In this document: positions 1-7,632 of the stretch, piece after piece
Layout of the letters: every line of letters starts with the position of its first letter
Numbering within the stretch: position 1 is the stretch's first letter
Source of the DNA: UMGS973 sp964507795
Lineage (GTDB): Bacteria > Bacillota > Clostridia > Peptostreptococcales > Anaerovoracaceae
Reading direction: 5' to 3'
Assembly: GCA_964507795.1 (NCBI GenBank)
Contig: CAZDQV010000008.1
Span: forward strand, 1 to 34,277
Length of the DNA: 34,277 bases
Translations under genes and position numbers: made by a program
The notes under the pieces: generated by a model
Told to the model about the DNA's origin: nothing
Databases searched by the model: none
The model's input: only the letters and a program-made list of their open reading frames with translations

Positions 1-1
1 A

Positions 2-106
2 GTAAGAATCGAACCGCCTGCAACTCAGAGCTATGAAACAATAGACAAAGTATTGAAGGCACTTGACGAATCAATCGCTGACGTTAAAAAAGAATTCAAT
101 CTTTAA
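2..106 (+). CDS. C-terminal end of a probable class III aminotransferase (partial)
   Basis: Only the last 34 codons lie in the window, ending at a TAA. The visible tail begins VRIEPPATQSYETIDKVLKA and ends in an acidic/basic helix finishing at KKEFNL. The pattern of (I/L)RIEPP followed by a short linker and a helix of the form EIDxVLxxLxxS resembles the C-terminus of class III PLP-dependent aminotransferases such as putrescine or ornithine aminotransferases. That match is from memory of the family, and the fragment is too short for a firm call. The gene is followed 15 bases later by a good terminator, so it closes an upstream transcription unit. Confidence 0.5.
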   Translation, partial: VRIEPPATQSYETIDKVLKALDESIADVKKEFNL

Positions 107-121
107 TTGAAACTTGAAACC

Positions 122-169
122 AAAGGGCTTATCACTGGCATAGTATGCCGGGGCGGTAAGCCCTTTTTT
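122..169 (+). terminator. Intrinsic terminator after the partial aminotransferase
   Basis: A 10-bp perfect stem pairs AAAGGGCTTA (122-131) with TAAGCCCTTT (157-166), followed by a short T run. The loop holds a small inner hairpin, GGCA/TGCC (137-140 with 146-149). Confidence 0.85.
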
Positions 170-170
170 A

Positions 171-179
171 TGGTATAAT
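171..179 (+). promoter_or_regulatory. Candidate extended -10 promoter for the cobalamin operon
   Basis: The string TGGTATAAT is a perfect extended -10 element (TGnTATAAT). It lies just behind the terminator of the upstream gene. No convincing -35 box is seen at the right distance, which is tolerable for an extended -10 promoter. It would give a leader of roughly 155 nt before the first gene. Confidence 0.45.
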
Positions 180-216
180 GGCGGAATAAAGCGGTTTGGT
201 TAATAAATATCAACTT

Positions 217-297
217 GAGTTTTTCTATGTGAAAAACTCTGATGAACCAGTGGTAAAAGTTCACGATATATGTTATGCTGAGGGCAGAGGAACACTG
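217..297 (+). promoter_or_regulatory. Structured leader before the cobalamin operon
   Basis: The leader holds a perfect 9-bp hairpin, GAGTTTTTC (217-225) with GAAAAACTC (231-239), loop TATGT. A second nested pairing follows: CAGT (248-251) with ACTG (294-297), and GTTC (259-262) with GAAC (290-293). No U run follows the first hairpin, so it is not a simple terminator. I looked for the conserved B12-box and GCCACTG core of a cobalamin riboswitch and did not find them. A regulatory role is inference. Confidence 0.35.
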
Positions 298-340
298 AAA
301 AAAGTAAGATCCTTTGAGAATAAAGAGGAAGGATAAAGGG

Positions 341-1093
341 ATGATAGAGAGGACAAGATTCTATACGGCAACTGTAGGTAAGAACCCTGAACAGGTTATA
401 GCAAGGTATAATACAGGGATTGAAATAGATAACTTCTGTCAGTCAATATTGCTTGATGACCCGAACGAACCTGATAGAGCAAGAGAGATTATGAAGCTTT
501 CTGACAGACATATACTGCACGGGCCATTTACAGAACTTCATCCTGCCGCAATAGATCCAAAGGCGCGGGCGCTCGCATCATATAGACTCAATCAGGCATA
601 TGATGTATGCAGGAGACTTGGAATCAGCAGGATGGTTGTTCATTCAGGTTACGTGCCTTTTGTGTTTTTCAAGAGCTGGCACAAGGAGCAATCAGTGGAA
701 TTCTGGAATGAATATATGTATGACAAACCGGATGATTTCAACATATTCATAGAGAATGTGCTTGAAGATGAGCCATATATGATGCTTGAAATGATAGAGA
801 ATATGGATGATAAACGTGTGAGGCTGTGTCTTGATACAGGTCATGCAAATGTAGCAGGCAGTCCCGATATCAGGAAATGGTTTGAAGTCCTGGGTAAACA
901 TATAGGTGCCATACATCTTCATAACAATAATGGCATGGCTGATGAACACAATCCACCGGATAAAGGTAATATGAATATGGCTAAGGTCATGGAATATATA
1001 GATTCATATTGTGACAGCGATACTACAGTAACAATAGAAGCATATGAACTTGAAGATTCATTTGCATGGCTTGCAGAGAGGGGATATATATGA
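341..1093 (+). CDS. Sugar-phosphate isomerase/epimerase-like TIM-barrel protein
   Basis: A 250-aa protein of the xylose isomerase-like TIM-barrel superfamily (AP endonuclease family 2 fold). Typical strand-end motifs are visible: HGPF near residue 60, VVHSGY near 103, RLCLDTGHAN near 165-175, AIHLHNNNG near 195 and TIEAYE near 235. The conserved His, Glu and Asp residues fit a divalent-metal site. The ATG at 341 is chosen over a TTG at 314 because AGAGGAAGG (325-332) sits 8 bases upstream of it. The stop overlaps the cobT start as ATGA, so the two are translationally coupled. The substrate is unknown; the position suggests a part in lower-ligand or ribose-phosphate metabolism, which is inference. 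Confidence 0.75.
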   Translation: MIERTRFYTATVGKNPEQVIARYNTGIEIDNFCQSILLDDPNEPDRAREIMKLSDRHILHGPFTELHPAAIDPKARALASYRLNQAYDVCRRLGISRMVVHSGYVPFVFFKSWHKEQSVEFWNEYMYDKPDDFNIFIENVLEDEPYMMLEMIENMDDKRVRLCLDTGHANVAGSPDIRKWFEVLGKHIGAIHLHNNNGMADEHNPPDKGNMNMAKVMEYIDSYCDSDTTVTIEAYELEDSFAWLAERGYI

Positions 1094-2259
1094 CAGAAAG
1101 CGAACTGAAAAATATAATTGACGGGATAAAACCTGCAGACAGGGAAATTATGGAGCTGGCCGAAAAAAGACTGGACATGCTTGCAAAGCCTACAGGCTCG
1201 CTTGGGAGACTTGAGGACATTGCGATACAGATTGCAGGTATTACAGGGGAAATGAAGAACATGATAGGAAAAAGTGTGATAGCGGTATTTGCAGCTGACA
1301 ATGGCGTTGTATCAGAGGGAATCAGTTCGGCACCTCAGTCGGTCACGTATAGTCAGACGATTAACATTTCAAAACACCTTACAGGTGTCGGAGCGTTGGC
1401 TGACTGCTTTGGAGCAGATCTGCTCGTTACCGATGCAGGAGTGAATGCCGATTTTCCAGAAGAAATGCTTACTCTTGATCCTGTAGTTCACAATTGTAAT
1501 GCAAATGTATGTATACAGACACTGACAAAAAATATTGTAAATCGAAAAATAGCCTATGGAACACGCAATTTTGCCAAAGCGCCCGCAATGGACAGACAGC
1601 AGGTTATAAAGGGGATATATATAGGTATTGAAGCGGCAAAAGCAATAGCAAACACGGGATATGATATAATGGGTGTTGGAGAGATGGGCATAGGCAATAC
1701 GTCCACGGCAGCTGCTGTGCTGTCAGCACTTTGTGATATCCCTGCTTTGAAGACTGCAGGCAGAGGAGGCGGACTTAAAACAGAAGCCTTCGAAAAGAAA
1801 AAACAGGTTATAGATGAGGCTGTAAGCAGAATAGAAATGACAGAGAATGAAAGCGGCTGGGACAGGGTGTTTGAAACTTTGCATCAGGTTGGAGGCTTTG
1901 ACATCGCAGCGATGACAGGGGCTTTTCTTGGAGCCGCACTTTACAGAATTCCTGTAGTGATAGACGGATATATTTCAGCAGTTGCAGCATTATGCGCATA
2001 TATGATTAACCCCTGTGTGAAGGACTATCTGTTTGGATCGCACTGCTCTAAAGAGCCGGGATACATATATGCCATGAAGGCTTTGGGAATCAGTCCGATG
2101 CTCGACCTTGAAATGAGGCTTGGAGAAGGCAGCGGTTGCCCGTTTGCATTCGAGATAGTAAGGGGCGCATGTGCTGTTATGTGCAATATGGCAACATTTA
2201 AAGAGGCTGATATAGATAACGGATATATCAAAGAGCTGGACAAAGGAAAGGATTTTTAA
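1090..2259 (+). CDS. cobT: Nicotinate-nucleotide--dimethylbenzimidazole phosphoribosyltransferase
   Basis: CobT transfers phosphoribose from nicotinate mononucleotide to a benzimidazole base, giving alpha-ribazole phosphate, the lower ligand of cobalamin. The 389-aa product shows the family motifs in order: LAKPTGSLGRLEDIA (31-45), AADNGVVSEGISSAPQSVT (68-86), GEMGIGNTSTAA (197-208), GGGLK (226-230), GGFDIAAMTGA (268-278) and RLGEGSG (343-349). Glu346 matches the catalytic glutamate of the Salmonella enzyme, and Glu198 the second conserved one. It is slightly longer than the usual 350 aa. I start it at 1090, behind GAGAGGGG, rather than at the in-frame ATG at 1066. It overlaps the upstream gene by 4 bases and abuts cobU. 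Confidence 0.95.
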   Translation: MTESELKNIIDGIKPADREIMELAEKRLDMLAKPTGSLGRLEDIAIQIAGITGEMKNMIGKSVIAVFAADNGVVSEGISSAPQSVTYSQTINISKHLTGVGALADCFGADLLVTDAGVNADFPEEMLTLDPVVHNCNANVCIQTLTKNIVNRKIAYGTRNFAKAPAMDRQQVIKGIYIGIEAAKAIANTGYDIMGVGEMGIGNTSTAAAVLSALCDIPALKTAGRGGGLKTEAFEKKKQVIDEAVSRIEMTENESGWDRVFETLHQVGGFDIAAMTGAFLGAALYRIPVVIDGYISAVAALCAYMINPCVKDYLFGSHCSKEPGYIYAMKALGISPMLDLEMRLGEGSGCPFAFEIVRGACAVMCNMATFKEADIDNGYIKELDKGKDF

Positions 2260-2790
2260 ATGAAAGTATATATATCCGGTGGATGCAAAAATGGCAAATC
2301 ATATTATGCACAGGAATACGCCGCCGGGTTGGCAAAAGAAACCGACACACCCCTTTACTATATTGCGACAATGATTCCTCATGATGAAGAGGACAGGGCA
2401 AGAATCAGGAAGCATATTGCAGACAGAGACGGATGGGGGTTTGAAACAATAGAACAGGGTGTGGATATGTGCGATATCTTTGACAAGGTAGATGAAAACG
2501 GCACATTCCTTCTTGATAGTGTGACTGCACTTTTGTCCAATGAAATGTTTAATGAAGATGGTATGCACGAGGAGGCCTGCTTCAAGGTTGCTCAGGATTT
2601 GAAACATGTTGCAAGTAGAGCTGCCAATATTGTTTTTGTATCAGACAATATATATTCAGATGCCGAAATATATGAGACTTTGAGTGAAAAGTACAGAAAA
2701 GGTCTCGGATATATTGACACTGAACTGGCGAGAGTATGCGACATTGTGGTAGAGGTTGCATATGGAAGCATACTCAAATACAAGGAGTGA
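2260..2790 (+). CDS. cobU: Adenosylcobinamide kinase / guanylyltransferase (CobU family)
   Basis: CobU phosphorylates adenosylcobinamide and then activates it with GMP, giving AdoCbi-GDP for CobS. The 176-aa product has the P-loop GGCKNGKS (7-14) and a following YYIATM strand. The RIRKHIADRDGW stretch contains His52, at the place of the guanylylated histidine of the family. FLLDSVTALLSNEMF near residue 83-97 corresponds to the usual VDCLTLWLSN motif, here somewhat altered. The C-terminal family signature is degenerate (VEVAYGSILKYKE instead of an AGIPxxLK-type end). The ATG follows the cobT stop directly. AAAGGAAAGG upstream supplies the ribosome binding site inside cobT. Confidence 0.88.
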   Translation: MKVYISGGCKNGKSYYAQEYAAGLAKETDTPLYYIATMIPHDEEDRARIRKHIADRDGWGFETIEQGVDMCDIFDKVDENGTFLLDSVTALLSNEMFNEDGMHEEACFKVAQDLKHVASRAANIVFVSDNIYSDAEIYETLSEKYRKGLGYIDTELARVCDIVVEVAYGSILKYKE

Positions 2791-2792
2791 TT

Positions 2793-3545
2793 ATGAGGGT
2801 TGTTAAAGGATTTTTCATGGCATGGGGCAATTTCTGCATTATCCCGTGTCCATACAGAATATGGGATGATTCGTGCAGGAAGCATATGCTTGGCATGCTG
2901 CCTGTTCTTGGCCTTTTGCTCGGAACAATATGGTACGGGATTGCCAGGTTGCTTCTGTGGCTTCCCGTTCCGCAGATGCTTGCTGCTGCTGCTTTGACTG
3001 TTTATCCCTTTTATATTTCAGGGTTCATGCATCTTGACGGATATATGGATTGCAGCGATGCGATATTCTCAAGAGCATCTCTTCAGAAGAAAAAAGAAAT
3101 CCTGAAGGATTCAAGAGTGGGGGCATTTGCCGTTATATGGCTGGTTGTGCTTTTTCTCATGGTATTTGCAGGTATGCAAAGCTGGATGGCAAGTGGTATG
3201 AGTCATATGGAATTTGTGATAATATTACCTGTTCTCTCAAGGACAACGGGAGCCTTGTGCATATTAAAAGGCAGGCACCTTGATGTGAGCCAGTACAACA
3301 ACCTTGATGAAGGAATCTTGAAACAGACTGTATTTGTAATATCATTTGCAATAATATCCATTGCAGCTGCTGTGCTCCTGACGGATATGGCATTACTTGT
3401 GCCATCTCTTTTGAGTCTTGCGGCAGGTAGCTTGTTTGCAATAAGAGCGGCAAAGAATCTGGGCGGAGTAAATGGCGATATTGCAGGATACAGCATAACA
3501 TGGGCGGAGTGCTTTGCTATTATAGGTGCGGCGATATTTTTTTAG
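2793..3545 (+). CDS. cobS: Adenosylcobinamide-GDP ribazoletransferase (cobalamin synthase)
   Basis: CobS is an integral membrane enzyme that joins AdoCbi-GDP to alpha-ribazole (phosphate), the final assembly step of adenosylcobalamin. The 250-aa product has about six hydrophobic segments. It carries the catalytic signature HLDGYMDCSDAIFSR (80-94), with aspartates 82, 86 and 89, followed by EILKDSRVGAFAV (102-114). The N-terminal FxxxPCP motif (residues about 14-20) is also family-like. The start at 2793 is set by AAGGAGTG (2781-2788); a longer in-frame reading from 2736 would lie inside cobU. It sits 2 bases after the cobU stop. Confidence 0.92.
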   Translation: MRVVKGFFMAWGNFCIIPCPYRIWDDSCRKHMLGMLPVLGLLLGTIWYGIARLLLWLPVPQMLAAAALTVYPFYISGFMHLDGYMDCSDAIFSRASLQKKKEILKDSRVGAFAVIWLVVLFLMVFAGMQSWMASGMSHMEFVIILPVLSRTTGALCILKGRHLDVSQYNNLDEGILKQTVFVISFAIISIAAAVLLTDMALLVPSLLSLAAGSLFAIRAAKNLGGVNGDIAGYSITWAECFAIIGAAIFF

Positions 3546-3556
3546 GAGTAAAACAT

Positions 3557-3946
3557 ATGGAACTGATTTTTGGAGGAGCATATCAGGGCAAACTTGATTA
3601 TGCCAGAAAAAAATACAAACTGAATGAAAACGATATATACTATTGCAATGAAGAAAAAATACAGATTGATTTTTCGAAAAAGGTAATATACGGAATAGAA
3701 AAGTTCTTTCTTGCATGCATCAGAAATGAAAAATCCCCGACCGGAGAGCTTGAAAAAATATATGACAAACTGAGTGATAAAATTGTGATATGTACAGATA
3801 TATCACAGGGGCTTGTCCCTGTTGACAGTAAGCTCAGGCTGTGGAGAGAAGAAACGGGCAGAGCGATGGTCAAAATAGCAAAGGATGCAGAGACTGTGAC
3901 CAGAGTGTTTGCGGGTTTGCCTCTGGAACTTTCGCAAACATGTTGA
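3557..3946 (+). CDS. Short CobU-like P-loop protein
   Basis: A 129-aa protein starting MELIFGGAYQGKL. It has a CobU-type P-loop (6-12) in which the residue after Lys is Leu instead of Ser or Thr. The C-terminus, DISQGLVPVDSKLRLWREET through VFAGLPLEL, matches the CobU C-terminal pattern (GIVP, a conserved R-E/D-xxG, and AGLPxxL). The middle is shorter than the usual 170-180 aa and contains no obvious guanylylation His. It is therefore a second CobU-family member in the same operon as an intact cobU. It may be a divergent cobinamide-kinase-like or nucleotide-binding protein. The SD is TAGGAGTA at 3543-3550. Its stop overlaps the -35 box of the next promoter. Confidence 0.7.
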   Translation: MELIFGGAYQGKLDYARKKYKLNENDIYYCNEEKIQIDFSKKVIYGIEKFFLACIRNEKSPTGELEKIYDKLSDKIVICTDISQGLVPVDSKLRLWREETGRAMVKIAKDAETVTRVFAGLPLELSQTC

Positions 3947-3971
3947 AGCAGGATGCCCGGTAGGATATAAT
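3943..3971 (+). promoter_or_regulatory. Candidate promoter for the mtnA-scpAB unit
   Basis: TTGAAG (3943-3948) and a perfect TATAAT (3966-3971) are separated by 17 bases, an ideal sigma-A arrangement. The -35 overlaps the stop codon of the CobU-like gene. mtnA starts 38 bases after the -10. Confidence 0.6.
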
Positions 3972-4009
3972 TGGGGTATTGGAATGTTGGAAAGAAAAGA
4001 GTTTGATTA

Positions 4010-5032
4010 ATGAATTTTTATACCATAGATTACATAGATGATAAGCTTATGATTCTGGACCAGAGCAGGCTTCCGGAGGAGGAAACATATATTGAACTTG
4101 CAAACCGGGAAGAAGTTTGGGAAGCAATACATAATCTAAAAGTGAGAGGGGCTCCTGCAATAGGAGTTGCAGCTGCTCTGGGGCTGTTTGTTTCTGTAAG
4201 GAATGTGAATGATGATTTTGAAAATATATTCAGGGAGACCAAAGACTATCTGGCATCGTCAAGACCTACTGCAGTGAATTTGTTCTGGGCCCTTGAACGG
4301 ATGGATGCAAAATATGAGGAAGTCAAAAATCTTTCCCTGGATGAAGTCAAAGCTTTGCTTCTTGAAGAGGCGCTTGATATATTAAAGGAAGACAAAGCTT
4401 TTTGCCTTGGAATGGGCGAGCATGGTCTTAAACTTCTCAAACCGGGCATGGGCATACTTACTCATTGCAATGCCGGAGCACTTGCGACAGCAGGCATCGG
4501 CACATGCCTTGCGCCGATTTATCTAGGCAATGAGCGGGGATACAATTTCAGAGTATATGCAGATGAGACAAGACCTTTGCTGCAGGGAGCAAGACTGACA
4601 TCATGGGAGCTGTTTAAATCAGGAGCAGATGTAACGCTGATATGCGATAATATGGCATCGACAGTGATGAAGGAAGGCAGAATTGATGCAGTAGTCGTAG
4701 GCTGTGACCGTATGGCGGCAAATGGCGATGGTGCCAACAAAATAGGGACATCTGCAATAGCAATACTTGCAAAAGAATATGGCATACCATTCTATATGTA
4801 TGTGCCTTCATCCACTATAGATCTTGATACGGCAACAGGTGCGGATATTGTAATCGAGCAAAGAGCACCGGAGGAGATATACAGAATGTGGTATCAGAGC
4901 CCTGTAGCACCTTGCGGGATTAAAACATACAATCCGGCTTTCGATGTAACTGATCACAAATATATAACGGCAGTTGTTACCGAAAAGGGAATTGTATATC
5001 CACCATATGATGTGAACCTCAAAAATATATGA
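4010..5032 (+). CDS. mtnA: Methylthioribose-1-phosphate isomerase
   Basis: MtnA converts 5-methylthioribose-1-phosphate (or 5-deoxyribose-1-phosphate) to the ribulose form, in methionine or 5'-deoxyadenosine salvage. The 340-aa product has the usual length. It shows KVRGAPAIGVAAALG (44-58), RPTAVNL (85-91), LTHCNAGALATAG (150-162), YADETRPLLQGARLT (183-197) and GCDRMAANGDGANKIGT (231-247). Cys153 and Asp233 match the catalytic Cys/Asp pair (160 and 240 in the Bacillus subtilis enzyme, same 80-residue spacing). The RBS is weak (AAGAAAAGAG). No mtnK or aldolase gene lies in the window. Confidence 0.95.
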   Translation: MNFYTIDYIDDKLMILDQSRLPEEETYIELANREEVWEAIHNLKVRGAPAIGVAAALGLFVSVRNVNDDFENIFRETKDYLASSRPTAVNLFWALERMDAKYEEVKNLSLDEVKALLLEEALDILKEDKAFCLGMGEHGLKLLKPGMGILTHCNAGALATAGIGTCLAPIYLGNERGYNFRVYADETRPLLQGARLTSWELFKSGADVTLICDNMASTVMKEGRIDAVVVGCDRMAANGDGANKIGTSAIAILAKEYGIPFYMYVPSSTIDLDTATGADIVIEQRAPEEIYRMWYQSPVAPCGIKTYNPAFDVTDHKYITAVVTEKGIVYPPYDVNLKNI

Positions 5033-5046
5033 TGTAAGAGGGAAAA

Positions 5047-5799
5047 ATGAGCTATAAAGTTAAACTTAAAACATTTGAAGGTCCTTTCGACCTGCTTGTT
5101 TATCTCATTGAGAATGCCAGAGTAAATATATATGATATAGCTATTTCTGAAATAACGGATCAATATATGGCATATCTTGAGGAGATGAAAAAATTTGATG
5201 TCGCAATAGGAAGCGAGTTTATGGTACTTGCTGCAAGCCTTATAGATATCAAGGCAAAAATGCTTCTGCCAAGACTGACAGAGGAAGGACAGGAAATCAG
5301 CGAAGAGGATCCGAGAGCGGTACTTGTTGAAAAACTTTTGGAGTACAAAAGATTCAAGCAGATATCGCAAATGCTCTCGAATTTTGAAGAAGAGGCTTCT
5401 CATATATATGAGAAGCCCAAAGAAGATATTTCCGCATATCTGGAGCAGCCGGATGAATATCTGAGCCTTGAAATGGGGCAGTTCGTAAAAGCTTTCAATT
5501 TGTTTCTCAACAAAAAAAAGAAAGTTGAAGATGTAAGGCGCCGGTATGTCAGAATTGAAAGAGAGCGGGAAAGTGCCGAAAACAGAATGGCATTTATAAA
5601 GAATCTGTTCAAGCTGAGGCATACAGACACAGTTCCTTTCAGCGACCTTGTTGTAGACAAAGAAGACAAATATGATATAGTGCTGGCATTCACGTCAGTG
5701 CTTGAAATGAGCAAGGCAAGGATAGTCAGGGCTGACCAGCACAAAATGTACGGAGAGATTATGGTTACAAAACTGGAGGAGGTCTCTGATGACAAGTAA
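5047..5799 (+). CDS. scpA: Segregation and condensation protein A
   Basis: ScpA is the kleisin subunit of the bacterial SMC condensin. It bridges the SMC heads and binds ScpB, and acts on the nucleoid. The 250-aa product opens with the family signature FEGPFDLLVYLIENARVNIYD (9-29, a run of 21 seen in full only in the sequence). It continues with EFMVLAASLIDIKAKMLLP and a C-terminal winged-helix region near IVLAFTSVLEMSKARIV. GAGGGA upstream supports the ATG. It overlaps scpB by 11 bases, the common scpA-scpB coupling. Confidence 0.95.
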   Translation: MSYKVKLKTFEGPFDLLVYLIENARVNIYDIAISEITDQYMAYLEEMKKFDVAIGSEFMVLAASLIDIKAKMLLPRLTEEGQEISEEDPRAVLVEKLLEYKRFKQISQMLSNFEEEASHIYEKPKEDISAYLEQPDEYLSLEMGQFVKAFNLFLNKKKKVEDVRRRYVRIERERESAENRMAFIKNLFKLRHTDTVPFSDLVVDKEDKYDIVLAFTSVLEMSKARIVRADQHKMYGEIMVTKLEEVSDDK

Positions 5800-6370
5800 A
5801 AAAACAATGAAATCAGCTTTTGAATCTATGATGTTTGTATGGGGAGAGCCTCTTGATGTCAAACTTGCGGCAGAAGTTTTCAATATGAATACAAAGGAAG
5901 CGTATGAATGCTTCAAAGAGCTGCAGGAAGAATATGAACAGGAGGCAAGAGGCATACGCATAAGAGAGATAAACAAAAGCTTTCAGTTTGTGACAGACAT
6001 AGATAATGCAGAGTATATAGAAAGACTTTGCACACCAGTAAAGGTCAAAAGACTTTCGCAGTCTGCCCTGGAGGTGCTTGCAATAATCGCATACAAACAA
6101 CCTGTGACCAAAGGAGAAATAGAAAGCATCAGAGGCATTAGGTGTGACAGAGTTGTAGATGGTCTTGCAGCCAAGGGACTTGTGGAGGAAAAAGGCAGAT
6201 CTGACAGAATCGGAAGGCCTGTGCTTTATGGTACTACAGACGCATTTCTGAAACATTTTGATCTGAAATCCATCAAAGAGCTCCCCAACATAGAAGACAT
6301 AGAGGCTGTAATGGAAGGCGGAGATCCTGAAGATGAATCTGAAATGCAGCAGATGTCAATAGAAATATGA
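5789..6370 (+). CDS. scpB: Segregation and condensation protein B
   Basis: ScpB forms the dimeric winged-helix accessory subunit of SMC-ScpAB. The 193-aa product shows FVWGEPLDVKLAAEVF near residue 16, QFVTDIDNAEYIERL near 66, and the highly conserved LSQSALEVLAIIAYKQPVTK (89-108). IRGIRCDRVVDGLAAKGLVE and GRPVLYGTTDAFLKHF follow. The acidic C-terminal tail is usual. GGAGGTC inside the end of scpA provides its RBS. Confidence 0.95.
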   Translation: MTSKKTMKSAFESMMFVWGEPLDVKLAAEVFNMNTKEAYECFKELQEEYEQEARGIRIREINKSFQFVTDIDNAEYIERLCTPVKVKRLSQSALEVLAIIAYKQPVTKGEIESIRGIRCDRVVDGLAAKGLVEEKGRSDRIGRPVLYGTTDAFLKHFDLKSIKELPNIEDIEAVMEGGDPEDESEMQQMSIEI

Positions 6371-6388
6371 ATGACCGGAGGAATCGAT

Positions 6389-7024
6389 ATGTATAAATGT
6401 ACAGAATGCAACAGACTTGCATGCTTTGACGGGAATTTGGACAATGCCCCTCAAAACTGCCCCATGAGAGACGTTGCAACATCAGATGAAGTAAGGGAAG
6501 AGTACAAAAAAAACGAAAACAACAGATTTTTTGTGGAAGCTGCCAAAATAGAAAAAGAAGGCTATGGCAATTGGAACAGAGTGAGAGAAACCATAGAATT
6601 CTGCAAAAAAATGGGTTACAAAGAAATCGGCATGGCATTTTGCCTGGGAATGATAAAAGAGGCAAAGACGCTGCAGAGAATATTTGAATCACAGGGACTT
6701 AATGTGCATTCAGTCATATGCAAGACCGGCGGCAATGACAAAGGTATTTTTGGCATACCTGATGATAAAAAACTCAAAGAAGGACAGTTTGAAGCTGCAT
6801 GCAATCCTATAGGGCAGGCAAGATTTCTGGCAGACGAAAACGTAGACTTTATAGTTGTAGTTGGCCTTTGTGTGGGACATGACTCTCTATTCTACAAATA
6901 TGCGGCAAGATATACGAATGCATTTGTAACAACCCTGATATCAAAGGATAGAGCTACAGGTAACAACCCTTGCGCTGCAATATATTGTGCGGGAGGGTAT
7001 TTCAAAAACAAATTCGGAGACTGA
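6389..7024 (+). CDS. DUF1847 family putative metal-binding protein
   Basis: A 211-aa protein that I recognise as the DUF1847 family of anaerobes, function unknown. It starts MYKCTECNRLAC with a zinc-ribbon-like CxxCxxxxC and a further Cys-Pro near residue 25. Other conserved-looking blocks are MAFCLGMIKEAKTL, VHSVICKTGG, EAACNPIGQA, VVGLCVGHDSLF and GNNPCAAIYC. The many Cys residues in short conserved motifs suggest metal or Fe-S binding. The ATG at 6389 is chosen over 6371 because CCGGAGGAA (6375-6383) lies 6 bases upstream of it. It ends in a TGATG overlap with the next gene. Confidence 0.8.
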   Translation: MYKCTECNRLACFDGNLDNAPQNCPMRDVATSDEVREEYKKNENNRFFVEAAKIEKEGYGNWNRVRETIEFCKKMGYKEIGMAFCLGMIKEAKTLQRIFESQGLNVHSVICKTGGNDKGIFGIPDDKKLKEGQFEAACNPIGQARFLADENVDFIVVVGLCVGHDSLFYKYAARYTNAFVTTLISKDRATGNNPCAAIYCAGGYFKNKFGD

Positions 7025-7602
7025 TGATGAACCTTATAAGGAATACAGCGAAGCTTGCAATGCATCTCACAGCTATGTATATACAACTCGGAGATACTGT
7101 AATAGATGCAACTGTAGGCAATGGCAACGATACACTGGCTCTGTCAGAGCTTGTCGGTGAAACAGGCAAGGTGTATGGATTTGACATACAGCCGCTGGCA
7201 CTTATGAGAGCATCTGAATTTCTGATGCAAAACGATGCACCTTCTGAAATTGAGCTTGTATATAACAGCCATGAGGAAATGGATAAACACATTGCAGAAC
7301 CGGTTGCTGCAATAGTATTCAATCTCGGATATCTGCCTTCAGGAGCAAAGCATATCACAACCAGAGCAGAAACGACACTGACAGCTCTTGGCAAGGCAAT
7401 AGAAATGATTAAATGTGATGGGGTGATTACAGTTGTAATGTATCCCGGACATGCGGAAGGGCAAATTGAAAAAGAGAAAGTACTTGAATGGGCCGGCTTG
7501 CTTGACAAGAGCCTGTATCACTGTGCGTATATCTCTATGATAAACCAGCCGGAAAACGCTCCATGTATAATGCTTGTAACAAAGAAAAAACAGCAGATTT
7601 GA
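7024..7602 (+). CDS. YtqB/MnmM-type SAM-dependent methyltransferase
   Basis: A 192-aa class I SAM methyltransferase of the family long labelled 'putative rRNA methylase' (YtqB). As I recall, the Bacillus member is a tRNA wobble-uridine (mnm5s2U) methyltransferase called MnmM. The SAM-binding motif DATVGNGNDTLAL and the acidic end of strand 2 (VYGFDIQ) are clear. The family hallmark FNLGYLPSGAKHITT is present, as is the late motif MYPGHAEG. The start is ATG 7024 or 7027, behind CGGAGA (7015-7020). The first forms a TGATG overlap with the DUF1847 gene. Confidence 0.85.
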   Translation: MMNLIRNTAKLAMHLTAMYIQLGDTVIDATVGNGNDTLALSELVGETGKVYGFDIQPLALMRASEFLMQNDAPSEIELVYNSHEEMDKHIAEPVAAIVFNLGYLPSGAKHITTRAETTLTALGKAIEMIKCDGVITVVMYPGHAEGQIEKEKVLEWAGLLDKSLYHCAYISMINQPENAPCIMLVTKKKQQI

Positions 7603-7632
7603 GACGCCAGAATAAAGAGAGGTTTAGATGAC

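Noticed and set aside
107..340. Cobalamin riboswitch upstream of the cob genes
   Set aside because: CCAGTGG and several pairings drew attention, but the conserved core and B12 box are absent on the coding strand.
4954..5622. 222-codon minus-strand ORF over mtnA and scpA
   Set aside because: It covers two certain genes, has no SD and no recognisable motif.
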